A stretch of 64,000 nt of DNA from Pomphorhynchus laevis (GCA_012934845.2 WNNJ02001380.1:1-64000); one strand, 5' to 3'; positions 54,901 to 64,000 are shown, counted from the first letter of the stretch. A program made the numbers and translations. The notes: generated by a model not told the origin, from the letters alone.

Positions 54901-54998
54901 ACATTGATAGTATTCAAAAGATGAAGATGCGTGGTATGCTACGATTCAAGTTGTTTATAGAAGACCCTAACTCAGCAGTCAATAACAGGACAAATTAA
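45986..54998 (+). CDS. ATP1B: Na+/K+-ATPase beta subunit, complete
   Basis: The single-pass glycoprotein partner of the sodium pump alpha subunit, needed for its folding and plasma-membrane delivery. Six exons join in phase: 45986-46274, 47547-47672, 49140-49309, 49356-49469, 49526-49632, 54806-54998. The total of 999 nt gives 332 aa. The short cytoplasmic N terminus has RQFFGRDGPSW, followed by a membrane segment at about residues 32-72. The ectodomain has LNPGLGLRP, FLRPY, CSEI, FGYENGEPCVLIKLNR, YYPF and CRAYAEN, with cysteines spaced as in the family's disulfide pairs. One donor (after 49469) is a weak GTCTGT; using the GTGAGG five bases earlier would break the frame. Introns 3 and 4 are 46 and 56 bp; intron 5 is 5.2 kb and carries a same-strand Penelope-like copy. 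The gene looks intact. Which paralogue it is cannot be told. Confidence 0.95.
48690..49083. repeat. ~90-bp tandem repeat in ATP1B intron 2
   Basis: About four head-to-tail units of roughly 90 bp. Each contains GATCGCTTTCGAAATCTTAGC, ATTTCAATATTTTTGTTCT and a variant of TTTTCACATACAAATAT. Starts are near 48727, 48818, 48907 and 48998, with a partial unit before. It ends some 55 bp before the exon 3 acceptor. Confidence 0.85.
50390..51200. repeat. Duplicated segments in ATP1B intron 5
   Basis: A block of about 72 bp (TCCTCTTCATTGTTATCGTT ... AGAATATCAGAACATAC) occurs at 50460-50528 and again at 50756-50828. A second block (GAAATACT, AAACTATGTATTATT, then TTTCTTATTTT) occurs at 50398-50455 and 51150-51197. 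These are local, imperfect direct repeats, upstream of the Penelope-like insertion. Confidence 0.7.
51240..54245 (+). mobile_element. Penelope-like element in ATP1B intron 5, longest copy
   Basis: The most complete copy of the main Penelope-like family. A GC-richer 5' stretch lies at 51280-51480. An N-terminal frame follows at 51594-51959, then the ECNCKSLSFDKINEHICTHN block near 52190-52250. The pre-RT and fingers frame is 52517-52951 (TIDKASNNFVFICKKL, PILYWNPKLHKNPIKPRFIC). RT motif A is near 53070 (INTYDFSTLYTNLD), motif B near 53315-53370 (QVKGVPMGGNSSPIIADLFL) and motif C near 53450 (FRYIDDICVFN). The 3' hairpin region is at 54105-54230. No GIY-YIG endonuclease is evident, so the copy may belong to an endonuclease-poor Penelope lineage. 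Several frame changes make it non-functional. It lies on the host gene's strand. Confidence 0.82.
54321..54516. repeat. Foldback MITE family M, copy 2
   Basis: An inverted repeat with the family core TTTTTGATATTTCGCTAACT and CTGAAGATGCTCACAG plus outer AATAATTATT arms. It lies between the Penelope-like element and the last ATP1B exon. Its outer flank matches the flank of copy 1 (AATAGTTGATACTGATCTAT) in inverted orientation. Confidence 0.78.
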
Positions 54999-55330
54999 CA
55001 GTGCGTTGTTAAATAGAGCAATAATAACCTTGTGCTTTAAGATATTTTGGCTTGTTTATATAACCAATTAATTATTGTTAAATCAAGCAATCATTGTTTA
55101 GTTTCGATTTAATATCTAGATTTTAATGCTAAAAGGCAAGTTTAGCTTCTGTTTTCAATAATTAAGATTTTAATATATTAGTATCACCGAATGGATAACG
55201 AATCACATTCGATAGCCTCTGCTTTATCATTTACAGAATAATCTGAGTATTTAAACTTTGAATATCTTATGTTGATGTGCTTAATTCATAATTTTATTTG
55301 ACACTTGGATTGCAGATGCCGTCATCAAAA
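54999..55330. other. ATP1B 3' flank
   Basis: AT-rich sequence after the ATP1B stop. No unambiguous polyadenylation signal stands out by eye, and no other gene is seen. Confidence 0.35.
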
Positions 55331-55349
55331 TATTCTCGGGGATTGATAA

Positions 55350-55905
55350 TGCGGTATTTTAATTTTGTTGAGACATTTCCGGAACTCTTGGACTAACTTG
55401 TATTTTAGCTGGCTACATAATAGCTTCAGCTATCAGTCGAATTACGACAGAAAGCATGCTGTCCAGACAACTCCACAGACCGGGACTCATCAGTGGACGT
55501 CCCTGTATCATCGTTGTTTAGTCCCTCAGCATGTATTATATTGACGATAAACATGGTGGTCCTCCATCAGATTGAAATGATGCATTTAAATCGTCTTGTT
55601 GGTAGTCGGTTGAATTTTATTTTGTTGAGATATTTCCGGACCTCTTCGACTAACTTGTATTTTAGCTAATGGAGGACCACCATGTTTATCGTCAATATAG
55701 TGCATGCTGAGGGACGAAACAATGATGATAAGTTAGTCGAAGAGGTCCGGAAATATCTCAACAAAATGAAATTCAACCGACTACTAACAAGACGATTTCA
55801 ATGCTTCATTTCACTGATGAGTCCCGTCCTGTGTTGTCTGGACAGCATGCTTTTTGTCGTAATGCGACCTGAAATTCAACCGACTTCCAACAATACGGTC
55901 TTTTA
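55350..55905. repeat. Complex palindromic element
   Basis: The left half (about 55360-55560) and right half (about 55669-55875) share blocks in inverted orientation, such as ATGGAGGACCACCATGTTTA with GTCAATATA, and GTCTGGACAGCATGC. A 50-bp block with GAGATATTTCCGGACCTCTT occurs once inverted and twice direct (55365, 55625, 55727). It is GC-richer than its surroundings. The plus-strand frame 55682-55906 is a by-product and has no recognised domain. It looks like a rearranged foldback or DNA-transposon remnant. Confidence 0.65.
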
Positions 55906-56029
55906 ATTATTAAAAGTTTGCACAAATAATTATTTTGCAATAATATTTCGCAATAATTATTTAATAGAAATATATCCATTCTAACCTATATTTAAATTTT
56001 CAGTAACAATCAGGTAATGTTGAACGACA

Positions 56030-56112
56030 ACAAAAATTATTTTTATATTTCGCTAGTAACTACTAGCATCTTGAGAACATTTTCTGATAGTCCCTGATAT
56101 TTTGAAAATTGT
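56030..56112. repeat. Foldback MITE family M, decayed fragment
   Basis: TTATATTTCGCTAGTAACTACTAGCATCTTGAG followed by ACATTTTC resembles one arm plus the centre of the MITE family at 42.0, 54.3 and 59.4 kb. The second arm is not preserved. Confidence 0.45.
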
Positions 56113-56655
56113 TTAATAATCATATATAATAATATAAATAATTATTAATTGTATTATAAATAATCATAATAATCTAATCCAATATCACGAGAAGCGGAAA
56201 ATAGCTAAATACGATAAACGAATATCTCGTTTTGAGCTATTTACTTTTATTTTGCTTGAATCCAATAGAGGATTTGGTAAAATTGCCGATAAAGTCATAA
56301 AACGAATAGCAACTTTACAAAGAGTACAGAGGGGGGAACTTATGGGATAGCATTGAGAAATTTAGATCAACTGTTGGTTTTAAATTAGCAAAAATGGCAT
56401 CAATGTATGCAAGAGCTGTAAGATTAACGTACCAAACTTCAGTTAGCAAATTTATTGTTTCGTGAAGAATTTTATTACTGAATATTTTCAGACCCATTTG
56501 CGGGTAATCGTTATGTTTATATAAATTATTATTAATTCAAATTTATTTAAATAATTATAAATAATTATTATATTATTATATTTGTTTGAAAATATCCATT
56601 TTGTTTCTTTTAATTGTAATTATTTATAAAATGAAACCAAATAAACAAGAATTTA
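56113..56655. other. AT-rich spacer, no gene seen
   Basis: No supported coding or RNA feature. The short minus-strand frame at 56497-56315 has no recognisable motif. Confidence 0.35.
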
Positions 56656-56659
56656 TTCT

Positions 56660-56766
56660 ATAAAAATATTCAGTTCAATATTTCAATAGCTGCTGCTATC
56701 ATCATCAGGATGATAATATCATCATCTTTCTAATGATAATATTGAAATATTAAACTGAATATTGTT
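56660..56766. repeat. Short foldback element
   Basis: An inverted repeat: AATATTCAGTTCAATATTTCAATA at the left pairs with TATTGAAATATTAAACTGAATATT at the right. The inner stem ATCATCATC ... GATGATAATAT resembles the centre of the foldback at 21.9 kb in style, though the sequence differs. Confidence 0.7.
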
Positions 56767-58285
56767 TGCTAGTTGATTATAAAATTAAAAACAATTACGG
56801 AAGAATAATAATCAAAACAATTATTTTCTGGGAAGAAATAAAATTTCAGTATTTCATTGGCGTTTTAGAATAATTTTAAATTGAAACGCTTCATTATTGT
56901 TAATTTATAAAAACAGTAGTAAATTAAGAAAGAAGAAAATTATAAATGTTTGTAAAGTATCTTGACGTGAAATTTCTGAATGCTCTCTTATGACAAAAGT
57001 ACACTCTTATCTTTATAACGTATTTAGTAATTGACCTACTTTACATTCAATGTTGTTTTGCTAAAGTGTTTTCTCGTGTACGCACACTTTCTTGACTTAA
57101 CAATGTTGGCCGATCTGCGCAACTTATCGTGAAAGCATATCTCGTATAAAGCTAATCAAAGTGTTACTTTGCTAGTTGACAATATACAACTTATTCTCTG
57201 GCACTATTATTGAGTACACAAAGTTTAAACTATTTATTCATTTGAAATCTGGCTCTATTAGAGAACTATACCTGAAGAACAACCGATCATACAACGTCGT
57301 TTTGCGAAGTGAATTCATTTTGACATTTTTAGGTCGTGATCGGTCAAAATATCCCATAAATACTTGAATTCTAGCATTTTTAACATTATGTTTCTTTGCT
57401 CAGATATGTTGTTATCCAGGATTCGATACGTTCATTAGTTTTATCTGCATCCCAGCTTTTGACTTTTGATCTTAAGAAGCTTTTGATATTTTCTACAGTT
57501 AGAAGCCACCATAGCTACATTGATTGCAATATTTAATGATGATTGAACCTGATATTCAATTTTCAATAAAACTGCCCCCTCAACATTTTATCGAGTTATA
57601 TTATAAATAGAATAGGGAACAACGGGCAATCGTTACAGATTCCAACATTTACTAATAAGCTATCCGACTTCGTGTCTAGAACACGAATATAATGTTTTTG
57701 TAATAATATTATTTCATAGCTAACCGTATCTAGTGCTGTAACTCGTACTCTTTTAGCAATTCCTATAGTTTTCTCTAGTTGCATTTATGAATGCATTTTA
57801 AATACCCATTAAACATATTGATCTGAATGACGGACTCCCAAGCACATTCGAGGAATAAGAGTTGATCCATCATTTCTAAAATTGTAACTCGTTTTCAAAA
57901 CAATTGTAACTTGTTAACTTATCAACTTCGATTCCAGTCGATCGCCTTCTTGATAATGTAGTCCAGGGTTTGTAAACAAGGCAAACGTGATTGACCGATG
58001 GGCCTCAAGATTAATTTTAGTTTTAGCTCGCAATGTCTGGAGTGTAATTCTGTGTACAATGGATTTTGAAACTATTGTTGAATACAAAACTAGCAATAGT
58101 TAAATGCATTCAAAATCATAAATTTTTAGAATTCTCACAGCCAGGCACATTCATTCAGCACAAAATACAGTACGACTATATACAGCATCAATGAAACAGT
58201 TAGGATCTGATTCATGGAAGTACACAGTCAATTAGTTTTAATATTTTATAGTGCCAAACGGAAGCCTTTTTTCTTTGTATTAACA
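56767..58285. other. AT-rich spacer, no gene seen
   Basis: About 1.5 kb without a recognisable gene. Short frames at 57176-57367, 57784-57596 and 58096-57914 show no family motif and are treated as chance. Confidence 0.4.
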
Positions 58286-58289
58286 GTAT

Positions 58290-59212
58290 TATTAGTCATT
58301 ATTTATCCTCAGTGGCCACGTTGATATTTAATTTTTCTTCTGTTTAAAATGTTTATATCATTTCTATGTTTTATATTGAATTATTTTTCTTACCTATTTA
58401 TATACTTGATAAGGTAGCGTTCTTGACAACATATTTCTAAACTTCGGTCTTTACAATGAGTGAGAAAAATAAAGGACACATATATTAGGAATAACATTAA
58501 TTCTAATTTTAAAATATATTAAAATTAACAAAAATTTTATTTAAATTAAGGTGCATGTATTGCAAAACCGTAATAAATATATTATAACTTGAATAAATCT
58601 TTTTAGATTTTAATATATCGCCGTATCCGCTCGTAAGATTATTGTTATTATTTCTCTCAATGTAAAAGTGATAATATCCGCAGTTCATGAATTTTTGAAT
58701 TTTCTAGGAAACTCAAATAGTATGTATTTTACACCCCTTTTCCATAGTCTACGACAAGTCGGTTGCAACACACTTTTAAAATAAAAAACAGATCTTATAT
58801 GCAGAACCGTTGTTACACTAGTTCTAGATCATTCCGTAAATTTAGTTAACTCTTTTCTTGTTCAGTTATTTAAAAGATAACGATGTTATCCTCGGTGACC
58901 CTGTTGAGTTTATATTTTTCTGTCTAAAATGTAGACAGAAATTAAATTTAAATTTAATTAAAATTTAAATTAAATTGTTTCTATTGCTTATATATTTACT
59001 CGATAAGTGAGCATTCTCCACAACAGATATTTAAACTGCGGTAATTACAATGAGTGAGAAAAATAATTACAAATTATTTTATTCATGAACCTTTAACTCG
59101 AAAACTTAATGAATGTTTTATAAGATAGTTTTGAGCATCCTCTTCTCCCCTTGTGACAACAAGTTGATTGCAACACACTTTTAAGAATATATCTTATCTA
59201 TACAAAAAAAGT
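58290..59212. repeat. Diverged tandem duplication
   Basis: A segment starting near 58300 (TTATCCTCAGTGGCCACGTTGA, TTTTTCTTCTGTTTAAAATG, ACTTCGGTCTTTACAATGAGTGAG) recurs from about 58888 with many substitutions (TTATCCTCGGTGACCCTGTT, ACTGCGGTAATTACAATGAGTGAG). Its distal part, with GGTTGCAACACACTTTTAA near 58752, recurs near 59170. The offset drops from about 585 to about 415 bp, so the second copy has lost internal sequence. No coding frame is shared. Confidence 0.75.
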
Positions 59213-59234
59213 CCAGCCTGAAGTAGACTACCAC

Positions 59235-59670
59235 CTGGTTGTCAGATATCATGTCAGAATATCAGATAATTAATATTTAATTAGATATTAATAGATTTTC
59301 AGTTATTAATATTTGAAATAAATATTCAACTATTTTAGATAGTTGATAATGCTCCATTATTGGCAAAGAAATATTGGAGCTGGATCAAAGAAAAAAGATT
59401 TTATTTTGATATTTCGCTAATTTCTGTTAGAATTTTCAAAAAATTAGTAATTTTCTGAAGATGTTAGCAGAAGTTCGCGAAATATCAAATAAAAAATTTC
59501 CTATTTTTTTGATTCAGCTCCGATATTTCTTTGCCAATAATGGAGCATTGAATAAATAGTTGAATAAATAGTTGAATATTTATTTCAAATATATGATATC
59601 TGAAAAACTATTAATATCTAACTAAATATTAATTATCTGATATTCCGATATCAATATTTAGTTAATATAT
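59235..59670. repeat. Foldback MITE family M, longest copy
   Basis: Arms of about 190-200 bp, around 59240-59435 and 59465-59665. The outer sequence is ATATCAGATAATTAATATT with its inverse AATATTAATTATCTGATAT. The inner AATGCTCCATTATTGGCAAAGA and the core TTTGATATTTCGCTAA are both mirrored on the right arm. It has the same centre as copies at 42.0 and 54.3 kb but much longer arms. Confidence 0.8.
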
Positions 59671-60835
59671 CTTAAGGGGCAAGTTCAAAATATTTAATTT
59701 AATATTATTGCGGTAGTACTTTTAATATATATACAGCTTTTCATTATTGCTGTTATTCATTGATATTATTTCATTAAATTTAAGATTAATAATTTAATAT
59801 TTAATATACGCAAAGTATTTTTGAATGTAAGAATAATTTTCTAACAGACTAAATCAATTTTTTCAAATTACGATTTTTTTCATAATATTTTTATAAAAAT
59901 GTTTAAACTCTACGATGATTACTTTACGATAATTGTCAAGTATATTGTGCTATTGTTAAAGTCACGTATATTTTATCAACATATCTGACACTAAACAACG
60001 CCTATCACGTCCAAAATATCATTTTACTTCAGTTTAAAAATGAGAGATGTAAATTTAATTTCGAAAGTAACTAAAGTATTGGTACAATCTTGATAAAAAT
60101 CATCATATTTTCTGAAAAAAAAATCAGTCTTTAAAGAAGGAAATATAAAAATAACTTATTTTAATTTATTAAATTAAAATTTTGGAGCAGAACCAACTAA
60201 AAAAATTAATCCAGTTTGTAAAAACTTGATTACAAACTGTAATCTAGGCTTCAACATTTCACGCTATGACTGATGTAAGTAACGAAATGAATCAAGAGCA
60301 GTTTGAAAGTATAGGATAACCTTGGAAAACTGAATGCTTTTGAAATAAAACCTTCTTTCCTGTATCAATCGTTTTTCAATTAGAATTATTAAAAATCATA
60401 CGTAACTTATCGTACTTCATAAACTGTTATTGTTAATAATGAAATAATAAAATTTATAATTAAATTTGTAATTAAAATAAAATTATGATAATTAAAATTT
60501 AAAAAATTCTAATTTTATATAATTACTAAAATCTCTGATTTTAATCTTCAGTAATTTTTTTTTCAAGAGCAGACTACAACATTTATCTTTGATTGTTTTT
60601 CACGTTTTCTCTTTATGGTGTTCTTATTCAGTTTTTATTTCTTGTGATCCAACTTTTTATGAGCCCCTGACTCTTAAATTGTTGTATGTAATAATATAAT
60701 TGAAAATATGTTTTTGTTAATTGCGTTTATAATAATTAAATAATTTTAACGAATCTAGAAACTGATCTGTGCTTCAATCCTAGACATTGAATCACAGAGC
60801 AGTATAACATCCTTACATTTTACAGATTAAATAAT
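59671..60835. other. AT-rich spacer, no gene seen
   Basis: About 1.2 kb of AT-rich DNA. I see no gene, RNA or repeat-family member. Confidence 0.4.
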
Positions 60836-60978
60836 CTGCTCTGGAAATTTATTTCGAAAAGTGTTCGGCCGGTAAGAAGGAAAATTTTCATTTAAAGTAA
60901 TAATAATTTATTTAAAGTGGGAAATAAGGAATCTATGAATTTGCAGGAGGTTCGTGCAATTTTTCAACGACTAGCTAA
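60836..60978. repeat. Partial relative of the 235-bp repeat
   Basis: Blocks CTGCTCTGGAAATTTATTTCGAAAAGTGTT, CCGGTAAG, TTCGTGCAATTTTTCAACGA and CTAGCT occur in the same order as in the units at 16018-16485. A short insertion of AT-rich sequence sits in the middle. The distal half of the unit is missing. Confidence 0.65.
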
Positions 60979-61177
60979 AACCCTTGGCTCTTAAGTTGTT
61001 GTATGTAATAATAAAAAACAAAAGTGTGATTTAAATGCAAAATCAACTTTAAATAGAACTGGTATCGTTATTTATTAAACATTTTTACATCTGGTACATC
61101 CGGGTCTTAATAAATTAATCAATTACCGGGTTAACAACAAATTTTAAACTTTATTATATAAAATTTTCACATGGCAT

Positions 61178-61252
61178 CCAGTAGTGGGAGGGATCTGGCA
61201 CTGATGAGTCATTGTGATGACGAAACGGCATTCGTCATTCTTTCGCGTCTGG
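61178..61252 (+). ncRNA. Hammerhead ribozyme motif, copy 1
   Basis: Core CTGATGAG (61201-61208), stem II TCAT-TGTG-ATGA, then CGAAAC. Stem III is ACG/CGT closing a GCATT loop. The expected cleavage site is after GTC at 61236. Stem I pairs GGGAGGGAT (61187-61195) with ATTCTTTC, plus outer CCAG with CTGG. The six bases CTGGCA sit between stem I and the core and are atypical; they may bulge or weaken activity. Self-cleavage is inferred from sequence only. Confidence 0.68.
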
Positions 61253-61482
61253 CTTACATGTTTTACAAGAAATTCACGCGGAATGGTCTCACTCTCCTTA
61301 AATAAAAGTTAGCCGATATTAAAGAGACCTGCGCTGGCTTTTGCCAGTGCTTTTGCTAATGATCCTTTTTGGTGAAGCTGTTGTACTGATTGAGTACTCT
61401 ATGATGTTACTAGAAAAATTTTATAGTACATCATCCACATTGATTCATTCATTGATTGCCGTCTGCCAGTCCTCCTCTGCAT

Positions 61483-61557
61483 CCAGTAGTGGGAGGGATC
61501 TGGCACTGATGAGTCATTGTGATGACGAAACGGCATTCGTCATTCTTTCGCGTCTGG
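61483..61557 (+). ncRNA. Hammerhead ribozyme motif, copy 2
   Basis: The same motif as at 61178-61252, with CTGATGAG at 61506-61513, CGAAA at 61526-61530 and the cleavage site after 61541. It also carries the six-base CTGGCA insert. The distance between the two predicted cleavage sites is 305 nt, which would be the size of a released monomer. Confidence 0.68.
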
Positions 61558-61734
61558 CTTACAGGTTTTACAAGAAATTCACGCGGAATGGTCTCACTCT
61601 TCTTAAAGTAGTTTATAATACAACAAAATTGTGATTTAAATGCAAAATCAAATTTGAATAGCACTGGGATCGTTATTTATTAAAACTTTTTATATAAAGA
61701 AACGCAAATTATATTATTTGTGTTAAAATGGCAT

Positions 61735-62012
61735 ATATTTATAACATTTTAATGTCTATGAAAATAATGCTCACGGTCGGGACTAGAAAAAACGTGATGA
61801 TAGTGTCCGAATTAATTGTATGAACAGGAGTCATAGCTATTTTCGTAATTATTGGCACTCGAAATTACACATTAAAAATCGTCGGGATTAATACTTCAGT
61901 CGGAGCTAACGCAATTGTTTTAGATTACCCTTACAAACTTTTGATCGCCATTGGAGCGATATGTTTAACACACCATGTTATTTGACAAGATTTCGTATTC
62001 TGCAAAGGAATA
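61735..62012 (+). other. Possible decayed coding remnant with two TGA codons
   Basis: Starting at ATG (about 61729), the plus-strand frame reads on to about 62010, interrupted only by two TGA codons. Residues include TVGTRKNVMIVSELIV, IAIFVIIGTRNYTLKIVGI and LDYPYKLLIAIGAICLTHH, which look like two membrane segments. Reading TGA as Trp gives one continuous hydrophobic protein. I do not recognise the family; a mitochondrial or bacterial insert is conceivable but unproven. Confidence 0.25.
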
Positions 62013-62985
62013 ACATAATATAATCATAATATAATCTGTCAAGCAGTCGATAGCGTAATTTTTCAAAAAGGCATAATTATCTTATGCTTCAGAGTTATTA
62101 AGCTTTTTTGGTGATCTTAGCTGTTGAGTCATCAGCTTGCATCAGGTGTTTACAAGGGCATCTTGATTATTATTTAGCTCGGCCGCTGTTTCCCTTTTTA
62201 ATAAAGGTGATGATGCTTTTTATCATCAAAAGCCATGTTCAGTATTCGAAATTATTTCAATTTGAAGATCCCTGTGCAAAAATCACTATTCAGGAAGCGT
62301 TGGGAGAATCACGTTTCAGTTAGCACTTTGTAGAATTTCGTTTTGTAAACATACAGTTGTCTAGCATTAAAAACATGCGGCTTGATGCAGGCCATTTCGT
62401 GAGTTTCCGTCACATTCGGTATTTGTGCGTGTCTTTTGTTTCAGGATTACTAAAATACATGACTTCAATAGAAAATCAGTTGGACCAGGTCTTTTGCAAG
62501 AGCTTTCCTTACCATTTGATAAATTTACTACGATATTAATTGTAATATTTAAGGTAATTTAAATAATTTAATAATTTAAGGTAATAAATAAGGTCATTTT
62601 CTCAAAAATAAATATATAAGGTCGTTTATATATTAATCGTTAAGTTGCAATAATAGTTAAGCTGCGACGTTCAGCTGCAAGATAAAATAATAATCCGTCA
62701 GCTCCAAGATAAAATTTCCGCCATAAATCAGTTGAAAATACAAGAAATATTCTGTAAGTAAATAAATAATACGGCCTTCAATGATATTTGCGACAATAGA
62801 CAGTCCATGATTACAAGTTTACACCATATGATATATAGAATCTATCTCTACTATATTTAATTAAAGTTTTAATTAAATATTTGTGTTCTTTATTTAAATT
62901 ATTAATATTTTTCTCATTTTTAAGTGAAATTTTGAATTAATTTCGAAAAAATTTTAAACTTATATCTGTTCTTTAAATCAAAAAT
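62013..62985. other. Spacer, no gene seen
   Basis: Short open frames at 62108-62323 and 62357-62539 have no recognisable motifs. The rest is AT-rich. It leads into the Penelope-like copy at the right edge. Confidence 0.35.
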
Positions 62986-62989
62986 GTTA

Positions 62990-64000
62990 AAATAGTAAAT
63001 TACAAGAAAAAATACTCACTAACCATAAATTTCATTACAAATGAATTCATTATAGAATTCATTTGTTATAAATTTATTAATAAATGTATAGATAATTAAT
63101 TAAATAAATAATTCTAAAAAAATAATATGATCAGATTTAAGTAAATATATTCCTAAAATAAGATACAAGTTGTTACCGGCATTAGGACGAAAAATTTGTA
63201 ATTATAATAAAGAATTAAAATCTATATGTAACGATAATATTAGAAACATTACAGAAACTGAATGCAATTGCAAAAGTCTTAATTTTGATAAAATAAATGA
63301 ACATATATGTACCCATAATCTAGAATTAATCGAAAAGAGTGAATTAAGGAAAATGCTATCAAAAGGGTATAAATATAGATTAAATAATAACAACGACAAA
63401 AATAAAATTTACAATTCGTTATATAATGACTTAAATGCTTACTTTAGTAAGCTGATTAATAGTGAAAGCTCGAATATATCTAAGATAAAAATTTGGAAAG
63501 ATTATATATTTGATAAAATTAAAAATAAAATGAAAATAACAAACAATTATAAAAGAAAAGATAAAATTAATAAAGATATGTATAAAGAACTTACTAAATT
63601 AAAGGATAACTATATAATAACAACTATTGATAAAGCTAGTAATAACTTTGTCTTCATATGCAAAAAGCTTTATTATGATATACTAATGAAAGAGGTTAAT
63701 TCTAATGATTTAAATGTAAATCCAACATATGAACGTAGTGAGTTGAGTTTAGAAACAATTATTACAAGTCACTGTTCTATAATGGATAAAAAGGGTATAA
63801 AGGTTGAATTAGATAATAAAACTATACCTATATTATATTGGAATCCAAAATTACATAAAAATCCAATAAAACCTAGGTTCATATGTAGTACGTTTAAATG
63901 TACATTAAAACCACTTTCTGTTTATATGAATAAAATACTTAAAGTAATTAAAGCACATTTTAAAAAATATTGTAAGGTAATCGAAATTAATACTGGTATA
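62990..64000 (+). mobile_element. Penelope-like element running off the right edge
   Basis: From about 63132 to the window end one plus-strand frame stays open for about 289 codons: DLSKYIPKIRYKLLPALG, ECNCKSLNFDKINEHICTHN, SELRKMLSKGYKYR, TIDKASNNFVFICKKL, IMDKKGIKVELDNKT, PILYWNPKLHKNPIKPRFIC, then KVIEINTGI at the edge. This covers the N-terminal domain (CNC ... HI box) and the RT fingers; motifs A to C should follow outside. It is nearly identical to the copy at 52.1-52.95 kb but undisrupted, so it is the youngest member seen. An upstream stop marks the 5' limit of the open frame; the true start is unknown. Confidence 0.85.

Larger units (their letters stand above)
61027..61686 (+). mobile_element. 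Retrozyme-like tandem repeat, 305-bp period
   Basis: A 129-bp block at 61174-61302 recurs almost unchanged at 61479-61607, and each copy contains a hammerhead-ribozyme motif at the same place. Outside these, a block of about 55 bp (GTGATTTAAATGCAAAATCAA ... TCGTTATTTATTAAA) at 61027-61082 recurs at 61632-61686. Non-coding tandem units of this size with type I hammerheads match the known architecture of animal retrozymes and of Penelope-element pseudo-LTRs. The frames at 61341-61634 (plus) and 61664-61449 (minus) are incidental to it. Confidence 0.72.

Noticed and set aside
55360-55905. Functional hammerhead ribozyme in the palindromic element
   Set aside because: The two core halves are in permuted order and no good stem I or stem III was found, so it is noted only as a weak finding.
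61341-61664. Overlapping ORFs on both strands in the hammerhead unit
   Set aside because: They span the duplicated ribozyme block, have no protein motifs, and are best explained as chance open frames.

Overview
This is AT-rich nuclear DNA from an invertebrate animal. The evidence is three conserved metazoan housekeeping genes with GT-AG introns, many only 46 to 66 bp long, embedded in a dense bed of retroelements. The mix (Penelope-like elements, CR1-like, RTE-like and I-like LINEs, a LINE with a restriction-like endonuclease, and tandem hammerhead ribozymes) fits a protostome or another basal animal. I cannot name the species; a nematode-like or other worm genome is possible but unproven.

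Layout. 0-6.6 kb: the minus-strand gene for 26S proteasome ATPase Rpt1 (PSMC2). Ten exons are recovered, and the last ~84 codons lie beyond the left edge. 7.8-15.8 kb: the minus-strand gene for 20S proteasome subunit beta1 (PSMB6), complete in six exons. Its third intron is swollen to 6.3 kb by a same-strand cassette: a 107-bp copy of the PSMB6 5' flank, then a decayed LINE with a restriction-like endonuclease, then a ubiquilin-like sequence that has lost its UBL end, then a short A run. 16-41.4 kb: a retroelement graveyard holding at least five LINE families in both orientations, one CR1-like LINE with both ORFs almost whole (26-30 kb), a 20-bp minisatellite, foldback repeats and a rearranged Penelope-like copy. 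45.9-55.0 kb: the plus-strand Na+/K+-ATPase beta subunit gene, complete in six exons (332 aa), whose 5.2-kb fifth intron houses another Penelope-like copy. 55-64 kb: gene-poor AT-rich DNA with foldback elements, a diverged tandem duplication, a tandem pair of hammerhead ribozymes with a 305-bp period (a retrozyme candidate), and a Penelope-like element open in frame up to the right edge.

Functional links. PSMC2 and PSMB6 encode parts of the 19S and 20S halves of the proteasome, and ubiquilins carry ubiquitylated clients to it. The ubiquilin copy is damaged, so its presence here may be chance. The strongest leads are the chimeric cassette in the PSMB6 intron and the tandem hammerhead unit near 61.2-61.6 kb. 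All family names rest on motifs read by eye; no database search was run. No LTR retrovirus, Polinton, CRISPR array or confident tRNA or rRNA gene was seen.
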